NCBI RefSeq assembly: GCF_026342405.1
Contig: NZ_JAPEMU010000001.1
Location: 3,782,001 to 3,846,000 of the forward strand
Reading direction: 5' to 3'
DNA length: 64,000 nt
DNA from: Kitasatospora sp. NBC_00240
GTDB lineage: Bacteria > Actinomycetota > Actinomycetes > Streptomycetales > Streptomycetaceae
In this document: one piece after another, positions 1-7,980 of the stretch
Layout of the letters: each line of letters starts with the position of its first letter
Numbering within the stretch: the first letter of the stretch is position 1
Notes under the pieces: generated by a model
Databases searched by the model: none
What the model was told of the DNA's origin: nothing
Seen by the model: only the letters and a program-made list of their open reading frames with translations
Translations under genes and position numbers: made by a program

Positions 1-786
1 GAGCTCCACCTGGAGACCCAGAGCGCCCAGGCCGCGGTCACCGAGTCCGAGCCCTCGTACGCCGGTCTCGGCGCCCGGGTCGAGAAGATCCTCCGTCTCG
101 CCGAGGAGGAGGCCGCCGACCTGCGCAACGAGGCGCACCGCGCGGCCGAGCAGCACCGCGAGCTGGCCGAGGCTGCCTCGCAGCAGGTGCGCACCGAGGC
201 GGAGAACTACGCCAAGGACCGCAAGGCCAAGGCCGAGGACGAGGGTCTGCGGATCGTCGACAAGGCCAAGAGCGACAGCGCGCAGCTGCGCAACGAGGCG
301 AACAAGGACGCGGCGACCAAGCGCGAGGAGGCGGACGCCCTCTTCGAGGACACCCGCACCAAGGCCGCCCAGGCCGCGCTGGAGTTCGAGACCAACCTGG
401 CCAAGCGCCGCGAGCAGTCCGAGCGTGACCTGGCGGCCCGCCAGGCCAAGGCCGAGAAGCGCCTCGCCGAGATCGAGCACCGGGCGGAGCAGCTGCGCCT
501 GGAGGCCGAGAAGCTGCGCACCGACGCCGAGCGCCGCGCCCGCCAGACGGTGGAGACGGCCCAGCGCCAGTCCGAGGACATCGTGGCCGACGCCAACGCC
601 AAGGCCGACCGGATCCGCAGCGAGTCCGAGCGCGAGCTGGCGGCGCTCACCAACCGCCGCGACAGCATCAACGCGCAGCTGACCAACGTGCGCGAGATGC
701 TCGCCACGCTGACCGGCGCGGCCGTGGCCGCCGCCACGCTGCCGACCGACGACACGCTGGGCGTGCCGGCCCAGCAGTCGCGCTGA
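1..786 (+). CDS. filP: FilP-like coiled-coil cytoskeletal protein (5' end outside window)
   Basis: Reading frame 1 is open from base 1 to the stop at 784-786, giving the last 261 residues of a protein that starts upstream. Almost all of it is charged alpha-helix rich in Ala, Glu, Arg and Lys with heptad-like spacing and no membrane segment, so it is a long coiled coil; only the last ~35 residues (Ala/Thr/Pro-rich) look non-helical. Streptomyces FilP (formerly called cellulose-binding protein) is an intermediate-filament-like protein of about 310 residues that works with DivIVA and Scy in polar growth. The identification rests on coiled-coil character, length and the downstream neighbours. Scy is much longer and less likely. 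A strong hairpin follows the stop. Confidence 0.7.
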   Translation, partial: ELHLETQSAQAAVTESEPSYAGLGARVEKILRLAEEEAADLRNEAHRAAEQHRELAEAASQQVRTEAENYAKDRKAKAEDEGLRIVDKAKSDSAQLRNEANKDAATKREEADALFEDTRTKAAQAALEFETNLAKRREQSERDLAARQAKAEKRLAEIEHRAEQLRLEAEKLRTDAERRARQTVETAQRQSEDIVADANAKADRIRSESERELAALTNRRDSINAQLTNVREMLATLTGAAVAAATLPTDDTLGVPAQQSR

Positions 787-806
787 CGCACCGGCCGACG
801 CACCGT

Positions 807-848
807 CGGCGGGCCCTCACCCTTCGGGGCGGGGGCCCGCCGCGTTTT
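807..848 (+). terminator. Rho-independent-type hairpin after the FilP-like gene
   Basis: A perfect 10-bp stem pairs 807-816 with 833-842 and is followed by GTTTT. It begins 20 bases after the stop codon, so it is the likely terminator of the FilP-like gene. Confidence 0.8.
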
Positions 849-895
849 CCCCGGTGGACGCGGGCGGCGGGGCCCGGTCGCACGGCCGGACGGGC

Positions 896-940
896 CCGGC
901 CGTGCGCGGTCCGGCCGTGCGCGGTCCGGCCGTGCGCGGT
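896..940. repeat. Three tandem 15-bp repeats
   Basis: The unit CCGGCCGTGCGCGGT occurs three times head to tail at 896-910, 911-925 and 926-940, with a partial fourth copy up to 947. It lies in the short gap between two convergent genes and just beyond the stop codon of the minus-strand gene. Confidence 0.85.
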
Positions 941-948
941 CCGGCCGC

Positions 949-1329
949 TCAGATCGGGTAGGCGCCGTCCGGGCGCTGGTGGCCGCAGCTCAGCTGGTTG
1001 CCGTCGTCGTCCGAGACCGTCCCGAACCACGAGGTGCACCAGACCGAGACGGAGTCGGGCCAGTACTGCACCTCGAAGGGGTGGCCGAGCCCGTGGTCGC
1101 CGTACGAGGTGACGATGAAGGTCTCGCCGGGCTTGAGCCAGTAGTCCTCGCCGAGCGGTTCGAGGGTCAGCTCGGTCAGTTTGTCGCCGCAGTTGGTGAC
1201 GGGCATCCGCCCGGACACCTCCAGTGCGGAGAAGTCCCAGGTGGCGGCCTCGTCCCCCGGTGCTCCCGGCCGGTCCGGCCCGTCGGAGCCCGCTCTGTCG
1301 TCCGCTCCGCCGCTGTCGCCGTCCCGCAT
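949..1329 (-). CDS. Conserved hypothetical protein, 126 aa
   Basis: The first ~30 residues are a Gly/Asp/Pro-rich, probably disordered lead, followed by a ~95-residue domain rich in aromatic residues with three cysteines (near residues 47, 98 and 114) and motifs such as GDHGLGHPFEVQYWP. There is no signal peptide or membrane segment. ATG at 1329 is chosen because GAAGG/GGAG sequences precede it; the frame stays open upstream but runs antisense through the hydrolase gene. It follows the hydrolase gene on the same strand after 68 bases and may share its transcript. I do not recognise the family and no function is proposed. Confidence 0.6.
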   Translation of the reverse strand: MRDGDSGGADDRAGSDGPDRPGAPGDEAATWDFSALEVSGRMPVTNCGDKLTELTLEPLGEDYWLKPGETFIVTSYGDHGLGHPFEVQYWPDSVSVWCTSWFGTVSDDDGNQLSCGHQRPDGAYPI

Positions 1330-1397
1330 GCCGCCGCCCTTCCGCTCCCCGCTCCGGCCCTCGCCGCCCGTCGGCTCCCCGCCCCGGCCGGCCCCGC

Positions 1398-2192
1398 TCA
1401 CCGGTCCACCCGGGCGAGCAGGGCGCGGACGGCCGTGTTGAAGGCCTCGGGGGCCTCGATCGCGCTGAGGTGGCCCGCGTCGGGGATGACGGTCAGTTCG
1501 GCGTCCGGCAGCGCGTCGGCCATCAGCCGGGCCTCGGCGAACGGGGTGACGGTGTCCGCCGCGCCGACCACGACGGCCGCCGGGACGTCGAGGCCGGGCA
1601 GCACGTCCAGGGTGTCGGTCCGGGCGGCCATCGCGCGCTGGGCCCAGGCGACGGCCTGCGGGGAGGCCTCGGCGATCATGCCTCGGACCCGCTCGGCGAG
1701 GTGGCCGGAGGCCGGCCCGAGCAGGGTGTCCTCCATCCGCTCCTCGGCCAGCAGCCGGACGCTGTCCCTGGCCAGGACGGCGGCCGCGATCCGCTCGCGG
1801 TTGGCGCGGGCCGCGTCGGTGTCGGCGGTGGCCTTGGTGTCGGCCAGCAGCAGCCCGGCGAGCCGGCCCGGGTGGCGCCGGGCGAAGGCCAGCGCCACGT
1901 AGCCGCCCATGGAGAGCCCGCCGAGCACCGCGCGCTCGATCCCGGCGGCGTCCAGCAGCAGGGCGACGTCGTCCGCGACGAGGTCCAGCGAGGGCTGGTC
2001 GGTGCCCAGTTCGGTACGGCCGAAGCCGCGCTGGTCGGGGGCCAGCACGCGGGCCTCGTCGCCGCTCAGGCCGGGCAGCGCGTCCAGTTGCGCGCTCCAC
2101 ATCGAGGCGCCCAACGGGAAGGCGTGCAGCAGGACGAGAGGGGTGCCGGTGCCGCTCTCACGGACGGCCACTGCGGTGGGGAGCCGGTTCAT
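1398..2192 (-). CDS. Alpha/beta hydrolase, 264 aa
   Basis: This is a single-domain alpha/beta-hydrolase of the 3-oxoadipate enol-lactonase/esterase type. The oxyanion HAF motif is near residue 23, the nucleophile elbow GLSMGG places the catalytic Ser at 94, Asp is near 213 (GAADTVTP) and His near 241 (DAGHLS), so the triad is complete. The length is typical and the enzyme should be cytoplasmic. The substrate cannot be told from sequence. The ATG at 2192 has no Shine-Dalgarno but has TACGGT seven bases upstream, which points to a leaderless mRNA. It is divergent from the ABC transporter genes. Confidence 0.85.
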   Translation of the reverse strand: MNRLPTAVAVRESGTGTPLVLLHAFPLGASMWSAQLDALPGLSGDEARVLAPDQRGFGRTELGTDQPSLDLVADDVALLLDAAGIERAVLGGLSMGGYVALAFARRHPGRLAGLLLADTKATADTDAARANRERIAAAVLARDSVRLLAEERMEDTLLGPASGHLAERVRGMIAEASPQAVAWAQRAMAARTDTLDVLPGLDVPAAVVVGAADTVTPFAEARLMADALPDAELTVIPDAGHLSAIEAPEAFNTAVRALLARVDR

Positions 2193-2199
2193 GACGCCC

Positions 2200-2205
2200 A
2201 CCGTA
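2200..2205 (-). promoter_or_regulatory. Candidate -10 of a leaderless promoter (hydrolase)
   Basis: TACGGT lies exactly seven bases upstream of the hydrolase ATG, with no ribosome binding site between. This spacing would put the transcription start at the start codon. Confidence 0.55.
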
Positions 2206-2283
2206 GCGGCACACCGGGCGGGCGCGGCCGATGAGCCCTTATGTCTGGATTGTCGTAATCTGACGGAGAGTGAGGGAGAACCG

Positions 2284-3342
2284 ATGATCGAGTTGCACGA
2301 GCTGACGAAGCGGTACGGCGACACACTCGCCGTCGACCGACTGAGCTTCCAGGTGCCCCAGGGCGTGGTGACCGGGTTCCTCGGCCCCAACGGCGCCGGC
2401 AAGTCCACCACCATGCGGATGATCCTCGACCTGGACCGGCCCACCGGCGGCTCGGTCACCATCGACGGCAAGCGCTACGGCCGGCTCAGCGAGCCGCTGA
2501 AGTACATCGGCGCCCTGCTGGAGGCCAAGGCGGTCCACCCCGGCCGGACCGCCTACGACCACCTGCTCTGGCTGGCCCAGAGCAACCGCATCCCGAAGTC
2601 CAGGGTCGACGAGATGCTGGACCTCGTCGGCCTCGCCTCCGTCGCCCGCAAGCGCTCGCGCGGCTTCTCGCTCGGGATGGGCCAGCGCCTGGGCATCGCC
2701 TCCGCGCTGCTGGGCGACCCCGAGATCGTGATGTTCGACGAGCCCGTCAACGGCCTCGACCCCGAGGGCATCCTCTGGATCCGCAACCTGATGAAGCGGC
2801 TCGCCGCCGAGGGCCGGACGGTCTTCGTCTCCTCGCACCTGATGAGCGAGATGGCCCTGACCGCCGACCACCTGGTGGTGATCGGCCGGGGCCGGCTGCT
2901 CGCCGACCTCTCGATGCCCGAGTTCATCCGGCAGAACTCCCGCACGGCCGTCCGGCTGCGCACCCCGCACCCCGAGCGGCTGCTGGACGCCCTCGACAGC
3001 GCGGGCGTCCGGGTCGAGGCCGGGCCCGAGGGCTCGTACGAGGTGGTCGACGGCGACCTCGCCAAGCTCGGCGAGCTGGCCGCCGCCAACGGCGTCGTGC
3101 TGCACGAACTGAGCCCGCAGCAGGCCTCGCTGGAGGAGGCCTTCATGCAGATGACCGCCGACTCGGTGGAGTACCACGCCGGCGGCACCGCCCCCCGGAA
3201 ACCCGGCGGCCCGGACGCCGCCGAGGCGCCGGGGCCGACGGGCGCCTGGGGCGCCTCCTGGCAGGCCGGCAGGGCGGCGCCGGGCGGACCGCCCGGCACC
3301 GGCCCCCAGGCCCCGAACGCCAAGCCCGAGGAGGAGAACTGA
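2284..3342 (+). CDS. ABC transporter ATP-binding protein, 352 aa
   Basis: This is the nucleotide-binding subunit of an ABC-2 type exporter. It shows Walker A GPNGAGKS at residues 34-41, a degenerate signature FSLGMGQR, Walker B VMFDEP with the D-loop GLDP, and the switch His in SSHLMSE. A DUF4162-like regulatory C-terminal domain follows, then ~45 residues of Pro/Gly/Ala-rich tail. The start at 2284 has GGGAGA seven bases upstream. The permease gene begins one base after its stop, so the two are translationally linked and should form one membrane exporter. The substrate is unknown; such pairs in Streptomyces often export antibiotics or lipids, which is inference only. Confidence 0.9.
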   Translation: MIELHELTKRYGDTLAVDRLSFQVPQGVVTGFLGPNGAGKSTTMRMILDLDRPTGGSVTIDGKRYGRLSEPLKYIGALLEAKAVHPGRTAYDHLLWLAQSNRIPKSRVDEMLDLVGLASVARKRSRGFSLGMGQRLGIASALLGDPEIVMFDEPVNGLDPEGILWIRNLMKRLAAEGRTVFVSSHLMSEMALTADHLVVIGRGRLLADLSMPEFIRQNSRTAVRLRTPHPERLLDALDSAGVRVEAGPEGSYEVVDGDLAKLGELAAANGVVLHELSPQQASLEEAFMQMTADSVEYHAGGTAPRKPGGPDAAEAPGPTGAWGASWQAGRAAPGGPPGTGPQAPNAKPEEEN

Positions 3343-3343
3343 G

Positions 3344-4111
3344 ATGGCGTCCTTCCCCGCGGTCCTGCGGTCCGAGTGGACGAAGGTCCGCAGCGTCCGC
3401 TCGACCATCTGGACCCTGGCGCTGACCTTCGCGGTCACCGCCGGCCTCGGCGCGCTGCTGTCCCTGCTGACCAACAACAACTTCGACGAGTTCACCCGGG
3501 GCGACAGCACGCCCTTCGACGCCACCGGCACCGCGTTCTCCGGCATCCTGCTCGGCGAACTCGCCATCATCGTCTTCGGCGTGCTCGCGGTCGGCAACGA
3601 GTACAGCACCGGAATGATCCGGGTGACCCTGGCCGCCGTGCCGCAGCGCGGCACGCTGCTCACCGGCAAGGCCGTGGTGCTCGGCGCACTGGCCTTCACG
3701 GTCGCCCTGGTGACGGCCTTCATCACGTTCTTCCTCGGCCAGGCGCTGCTCGGCGGCCACTCCACCGACCTGGGCCAACCGCACGTGCTGCGCGCGGTGT
3801 TCGGCGCGGCGTTCTACCTGACGATGCTCTGCCTCTTCTCGGCCGGCGTCACCGCGATGCTGCACAACCAGACCCTGGCCCTCGGGGTGCTGGTGCCGTT
3901 CTTCTTCCTGCTCTCGCCGATCCTCTCGGCCGTGCCGAAGGTGAAGACCCTGGCGCACTACTTCCCCGACTACGCGGGCTCCCGGATGCTCCTGGTGTAC
4001 GAGCAGAGCGGCCAGCCGTACGGGCCGTGGGCGGGCTTCCTGATCTGCCTCGCCTGGACGCTGGCGGCCCTGGTCGGCGGCGCCCTGGTGCTCAAGAACC
4101 GGGACGCCTGA
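3344..4111 (+). CDS. ABC-2 type transporter permease, 255 aa
   Basis: This is an integral membrane protein with about six hydrophobic segments. The first follows a short basic cytoplasmic start (SEWTKVRSVRST) typical of ABC-2 permeases whose partner is a separate ATPase. A periplasmic-type loop with TNNNFDEFTRG follows helix 1. The final segment ends in KNRDA. The ATG at 3344 sits one base after the stop of the ATPase gene, with GAGGAGA inside the end of that gene as its ribosome binding site. It should dimerise and pair with the preceding ATPase. A long perfect hairpin lies 33 bases after the stop. Confidence 0.88.
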   Translation: MASFPAVLRSEWTKVRSVRSTIWTLALTFAVTAGLGALLSLLTNNNFDEFTRGDSTPFDATGTAFSGILLGELAIIVFGVLAVGNEYSTGMIRVTLAAVPQRGTLLTGKAVVLGALAFTVALVTAFITFFLGQALLGGHSTDLGQPHVLRAVFGAAFYLTMLCLFSAGVTAMLHNQTLALGVLVPFFFLLSPILSAVPKVKTLAHYFPDYAGSRMLLVYEQSGQPYGPWAGFLICLAWTLAALVGGALVLKNRDA

Positions 4112-4143
4112 CCCACCGCGGCAGCGGGCCGCACCACCGGGCC

Positions 4144-4185
4144 GCGGGCGCGGCGCCCCTCAGTACCGCGGGGCGCCGCGCCCGC
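4144..4185. terminator. Bidirectional terminator hairpin
   Basis: A perfect 16-bp GC stem pairs 4144-4159 with 4170-4185 around a 10-base loop. The loop carries the stop codon of the minus-strand gene at 4160, so the right arm is also coding sequence for that gene's last residues. It lies between convergent genes and can serve both. Confidence 0.8.
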
Positions 4186-4477
4186 GCTGGATGTTGGAGC
4201 TGCGCCGCTCGCGCGCCCCCCAGCAGGCGCGGTGCCAGTGCCGGCGGTCCTCCACCCCGGCCCCGAACTCCGGCCAGGCCACCACGTGCCCGACCCCCGG
4301 CGGGATCTCCTGGTCGCAGCCCGGGCAGCGGTAGTGGCGCCCGGCGGTGCCGGCCACCGTCTGCACCACCCACTCCTCGCCCTGGTAGCTCTCGGTCCGC
4401 CGCAGGGACCCGCCGAGCGGCCCGGGACCGGGCTCCTCACGGTCGTCGTTGCTGATCCGGTTGCGGCGGGGAGACAC
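4160..4477 (-). CDS. Small conserved protein with a possible zinc site, 105 aa
   Basis: The basic N-terminus (MSPRRNRISNDD) leads to a central CPGCDQEI motif near residue 52, followed by VGHVVAW and HWHRACW. The CxxC plus His/Cys spacing suggests a zinc-ribbon-like fold. Streptomyces homologues carry vague ATP/GTP-binding labels, but no P-loop is visible here. GTG at 4477 is chosen because AGAGGT lies upstream at proper spacing. The C-terminal codons overlap the shared terminator stem. The gene is monocistronic, between the ABC genes and a divergent oxidoreductase gene. Function unknown. Confidence 0.7.
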   Translation of the reverse strand: MSPRRNRISNDDREEPGPGPLGGSLRRTESYQGEEWVVQTVAGTAGRHYRCPGCDQEIPPGVGHVVAWPEFGAGVEDRRHWHRACWGARERRSSNIQRGRGAPRY

Positions 4478-4704
4478 GTGGGCGACCTCTCTGCAGGGGC
4501 TCGAAAACCCTTCCAGGGTACGGGGCGCACACGGTCCTCCGTGGCCCTACCACGGCTTCACCCGGCACTCCGGTGTTTCCGGTGAGATCCACCCGATCTT
4601 CGGCGAAATAGGTGAATCCGCGTGCCATTGGCACATGACATGGGTTACTCACGAGGTGACGAGGCGGGGCCCGCAGACCCTGCGCGACCCCCAGGAGGCT
4701 GCCC

Positions 4705-6054
4705 ATGACCAAGACCAGCGCGCGCGCCGAGGCACACCCGACCGTCGGCGTCCGGCCGTCCGCCCCGCCCGCCGGGGCCTCGCCGCTGCCCGGCCGGCCG
4801 GCCGCGGTGCTGCCGGGCGGACCGGTGCCGCTGGCCGAGAGCGGCGGTGGCCGGCCGGCGGCCACCGAGGCCCTGCGGGTCGGCGCCTTCCTGCTGTCCG
4901 CGCAGTTCCCCGGCCAGAGCCACGCCGAGGTGCTGGAGCGCACCGTCGGCGCCACCGTCACGGCCGAGCGCGCGGGCCTGGACGCCGTCTGGCTGGCCGA
5001 GCACCACTTCGTCCCCTACGGGGTCTGCCCGGACGCCGCGACCCTCGCCGCGATGCTGCTCGGCCGCACCCGCCGGATCGGCGTCGGGACGGCGGTGAGC
5101 GTGCTCTCCACCCGGCACCCGGTGGCCCTCGGGGAGCAGGCCGCGCTGCTGCACCTCACCTCCGGCGGGCGGTTCACGCTCGGGGTGGGGCGCGGCGGGC
5201 CGTGGATCGACCTGGACGTCTTCGGCAGCGGTCTCGACGCGTACGAGCAGGGGTTCCCCGAACGGCTGGACCTCCTGCTGCGCTGGCTGCGCGAGGCCAC
5301 CGTGGGCGCGGACGGCCCGCAGTTCAGCTTCCCCGAGGTGGCCGTGGTGCCGCGGGCGGGCGAGCCGCCGCGGCGGCCCGGCCTGTCCTCCTGGCTGGGT
5401 CTGGAGCCGGGCCAGGCCGTGGTGCCGGGCCTGGCCGGCCGGCTGCCCCGGCAGCGGGTGGACGGGCTGCGGCCCGAGCCGGCCGAACCTCGGCAGGTTC
5501 CGGAGGGAGCCGGTGAGCGGCCCCAGGCCGGCCCACCGCTCGTGGTCGCCTGCACCTCCCCCGGCGGCGTCCGGCTGGCGGCCGAGCGGGGCCTGCCGAT
5601 GCTGCTCGGCATGCACTCGGGGGACGAGGACAAGCAGGAGATGCTCGCGCTGTACGGCGCCGCCTGGCGGGCCTGCGGCCGCTCCGACGAGGGGCTCGCC
5701 CGGATCCGGGGGGAGCATGTCGCGGCCGGCGTGACCCAGGTCGAGGACGGCCCCTCGGCGGCGCGGGCGACCCTGCTGCGCTCGATGCCCGGCTGGTTCG
5801 AGTACGGGCTCGGCGCGCACCGCACGGTGGACGGGCGCGAGCGCAAGATGCGCGACCCGCACGAGTACACCGCGCTGCTCTGCGACCTGCACGCGGTGGG
5901 CACGCCCCGGCACTGCGCGGACCGGCTGCTCGCGACCGCCGAGCGGACCGGCATCCGGCGCTTCGCGCTGCTCACTGAGGGCAGCGGGGACCACGAGGCC
6001 ACCCTGCACAACATCGCCCGGCTGGGCTCCGAGGTGCTCCCGCAGCTGTCCTGA
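4705..6054 (+). CDS. LLM-class flavin/F420-dependent oxidoreductase, 449 aa
   Basis: This luciferase-like monooxygenase family protein uses FMN or F420. A ~50-residue Pro/Ala-rich lead precedes the TIM-barrel core, which starts at LRVGAFLLSAQFPG. Typical motifs are GLDAVWLAEHHF, RIGVGTAVSVLSTRHPVALGEQ (in parts) and GRFTLGVGRGGP. Between about residues 215 and 275 there is a Pro/Arg-rich stretch that interrupts the core before the conserved C-terminal half resumes at CTSPGGVRLAAERGLP; this makes it longer than the usual 300-350 residues. AGGAGG at 4692 supports the ATG at 4705. Substrate unknown. It is monocistronic. Confidence 0.85.
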   Translation: MTKTSARAEAHPTVGVRPSAPPAGASPLPGRPAAVLPGGPVPLAESGGGRPAATEALRVGAFLLSAQFPGQSHAEVLERTVGATVTAERAGLDAVWLAEHHFVPYGVCPDAATLAAMLLGRTRRIGVGTAVSVLSTRHPVALGEQAALLHLTSGGRFTLGVGRGGPWIDLDVFGSGLDAYEQGFPERLDLLLRWLREATVGADGPQFSFPEVAVVPRAGEPPRRPGLSSWLGLEPGQAVVPGLAGRLPRQRVDGLRPEPAEPRQVPEGAGERPQAGPPLVVACTSPGGVRLAAERGLPMLLGMHSGDEDKQEMLALYGAAWRACGRSDEGLARIRGEHVAAGVTQVEDGPSAARATLLRSMPGWFEYGLGAHRTVDGRERKMRDPHEYTALLCDLHAVGTPRHCADRLLATAERTGIRRFALLTEGSGDHEATLHNIARLGSEVLPQLS

Positions 6055-6065
6055 ACGCGCGGACG

Positions 6066-6134
6066 CCCGGGCCACCCTGCCCCACCTCCGAGGACGCGCA
6101 CAGCGCGCCCGGAGCAGGAACGGGGTGGCCCGGG
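6066..6134. terminator. Long-range terminator hairpin between convergent genes
   Basis: A perfect 12-bp stem pairs 6066-6077 with 6123-6134. The 45-base loop itself contains CTCCG/CGGAG and GCGCG/CGCGC pairing options, so a branched structure is likely. It lies between the oxidoreductase stop and the minus-strand stop at 6159. Confidence 0.65.
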
Positions 6135-6158
6135 TCGTTCGGCCCGCTCGACGACGGG

Positions 6159-6551
6159 TCAGCAGTCCCGCAGTTCGTCGGACTGGTTGAGCAGCTGCTC
6201 CCGGACGGACGTGAAGCGCTGGTGGCGCGCCACGTTGTTCTCCGTCGGCGCGAAGACCGCGACCCGGTGGCAGTTCTGGAAGGCCAGCTGGACGCCGAAG
6301 TGCCGTTGCAGGGCCCCTCGGATCGCGTCACTGGCGAGGGCGCGCAGCAGCTGCCCGCGGGCCTGCTCGCTGGGCGGCGGAACGTGGTTGTCTGCGAAGT
6401 CGGTGCCGTCGACCTTCAGCTGGGCGACCAGCGAACTGATCAACTCCCAGGCGTACGGCAGGGAGACGCGGACGCAGTCGACGAATTCCCGCTCGTCGAC
6501 CTCGCCCCGCTCGGCCTTCTCCAGGAGGGCCGGTGAGACGTCGAGCGACAT
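6159..6551 (-). CDS. Conserved actinobacterial protein of unknown function, 130 aa
   Basis: This soluble, mixed alpha/beta protein has no signal or membrane segment. It contains conserved-looking stretches VSLPYAWELISSLVAQLKVDG and FGVQLAFQNCHRVAVF, and two cysteines. From memory, near-identical proteins occur in all Streptomyces immediately beside nucS, so it belongs to the conserved core; no biochemical role is known to me. GAGGAG seven bases before ATG 6551 fixes the start. The gene is divergent from nucS across a 758-base gap holding three related inverted repeats. Confidence 0.75.
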   Translation of the reverse strand: MSLDVSPALLEKAERGEVDEREFVDCVRVSLPYAWELISSLVAQLKVDGTDFADNHVPPPSEQARGQLLRALASDAIRGALQRHFGVQLAFQNCHRVAVFAPTENNVARHQRFTSVREQLLNQSDELRDC

Positions 6552-6669
6552 GGGTTCTCCTCTCGCGGTCCACCCGCGCGCGGCGCCCGGGTGGTGGTGC
6601 GTGTGTACGGATGGTGCCGTGCCTTGCTCAGGTTGGTGCTTCGGGTGGTGCTGGTGTTCCCGTTGTTCC

Positions 6670-6770
6670 CGATCGCCGATTCGTGCACGATCGTGGTCCT
6701 TGGAGGATCGCCGGGTGGTGCGCGATCACCGGGCCCCTTTCGATCGCCGGTCGTGCGCGATCATCGGGCC
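6670..6770. repeat. Three phased hyphenated palindromes GATCGC-N8/9-RCGATC
   Basis: Copies lie at about 6670-6699, 6705-6734 and 6741-6770. Each begins GATCGCC and has GTGCRCGATC about 15 bases on, so each is an inverted repeat of GATCGC. The copies are 35-36 bases apart, close to a whole number of helical turns. They lie 120-220 bases upstream of the minus-strand gene at 6551 and may be an operator array. Confidence 0.6.
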
Positions 6771-7295
6771 AGGGGCTGGTGGGGCGAATGCGACAAGGGT
6801 GTTCGGTGAATGCAGGTGGTGCGGAAATTGCACCGGGGGAATGCGATGAGAGCCTGCGGTGACGTGGGGCGGACACCGGCCTGTCGGCCCGACCTGCTGG
6901 TCCGACGCACCGGCTGGCCGACGGTCGAACGATGTCGGGCCACCCGGGCCACCCCTGGTCGGCTCCGCCGGGTGGGGGCGGCAGCCGCTCGGAACAGCGT
7001 GTCAGCCATTGGCCCGCAGAACAGGCGAATCCGCTGATTTCCTATGAATTCGCACGCCGCCGAAGCAGGTTTGGCCGGATTCGGCCGGATCTCGCATCCC
7101 GTGTCCCCATCCCCGTGTCTCCGTCCCCGTCGACGACTCGTCCCGCAAGCGCTCAGTCACACACCGTAGCCGTCAGTGGGTAAGCGCGCCAGAGTGCGGC
7201 GGGCAACCGGTCGGACCGCCGAACCTCCATGTTCGCCGTCCCCCCGGTTTCTTCACCCCGCCGTACCGGAATCGCATCAACTGGCCCCGGTGGGC

Positions 7296-7301
7296 TAGCG
7301 T
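7296..7301 (+). promoter_or_regulatory. Candidate -10 of a leaderless nucS promoter
   Basis: TAGCGT is followed by eight bases and then the GTG start of nucS, with no ribosome binding site. A good -35 is not visible. Confidence 0.55.
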
Positions 7302-7309
7302 GGTCGACC

Positions 7310-7969
7310 GTGCGTCTCGTAATTGCCCGTTGCTCAGTCGACTATGCCGGTCGGCTCTCCGCCCATCTGCCGTCCGCCACCAGGCTCATCCTGGTCAAGG
7401 CCGACGGCAGCGTCAGCATTCATGCCGACGACCGCGCCTACAAGCCGCTCAACTGGATGTCGCCACCGTGCTCCCTCAAGGAGGCGGACGGCACCTGGAC
7501 GGTCGTGAACAAGGCCGGCGAAAAGCTGATCATCACGCTGGAGGAGGTGCTGCACGACTCCTCGCACGAACTCGGGGTGGACCCGGGACTCGTCAAGGAC
7601 GGGGTCGAGGCCCACCTCCAGGAGCTGCTCGCCGACCGGATGGAGGTGCTCGGCAGCGGCTGGGCACTGATCCGCCGCGAGTACCCGACCGCGATCGGCC
7701 CCGTCGACATCCTCTGCCGCGACTCCGACGGTGCCACCGTCGCCGTCGAGATCAAGCGGCGCGGCGAGATCGACGGCGTCGAGCAGCTCACCCGCTACCT
7801 GGAGCTGCTCAACCGCGACCCGCTGCTCGCCCCGGTGAAGGGTGTCTTCGCCGCGCAGGAGATCAAGCCCCAGGCCCGCGTCCTGGCCACCGACCGGGGC
7901 ATCGGCTGCGTGGTGCTGGACTACGACGAGCTGCGCGGCATCGAGGACGACAAGCTCAAGCTGTTCTGA
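7310..7969 (+). CDS. nucS: Mismatch-specific endonuclease NucS/EndoMS, 219 aa
   Basis: NucS cuts both strands at mismatches (mainly G-T, G-G and T-T) and provides the non-canonical, MutS/MutL-independent mismatch repair of actinobacteria. The N-terminal DNA-binding and dimerisation half ([15 protein letters not shown]) is followed by a RecB-like nuclease domain with Asp133 (GPVDIL) and the E-x-K pair Glu147/Lys149 (AVEIKRR). The extreme C-terminus KLKLF resembles the beta-clamp-binding motif known for mycobacterial NucS. The GTG at 7310 matches the length of known NucS proteins. An upstream in-frame ATG exists but would add an unrelated lead and ignores the -10 element. It converges with the ATPase gene, 11 bases away. 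Confidence 0.95.
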   Translation: MRLVIARCSVDYAGRLSAHLPSATRLILVKADGSVSIHADDRAYKPLNWMSPPCSLKEADGTWTVVNKAGEKLIITLEEVLHDSSHELGVDPGLVKDGVEAHLQELLADRMEVLGSGWALIRREYPTAIGPVDILCRDSDGATVAVEIKRRGEIDGVEQLTRYLELLNRDPLLAPVKGVFAAQEIKPQARVLATDRGIGCVVLDYDELRGIEDDKLKLF

Positions 7970-7980
7970 CCCGCGGGCCC

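Larger units (their letters stand above)
6552..7309. other. 758-base non-coding gap between divergent genes
   Basis: No open frame here has convincing codon bias or a ribosome binding site. It holds three imperfect 30-bp repeats (6670-6770), an AT-richer stretch near 7030-7060, and the -10 element of nucS at its right end. It is unusually long for this gene-dense region. Confidence 0.6.

Noticed and set aside
6533..7037. Short open frames in the 758-bp gap before nucS
   Set aside because: They show no ribosome binding site, atypical codon use and no recognisable sequence, and they overlap the inverted-repeat array.
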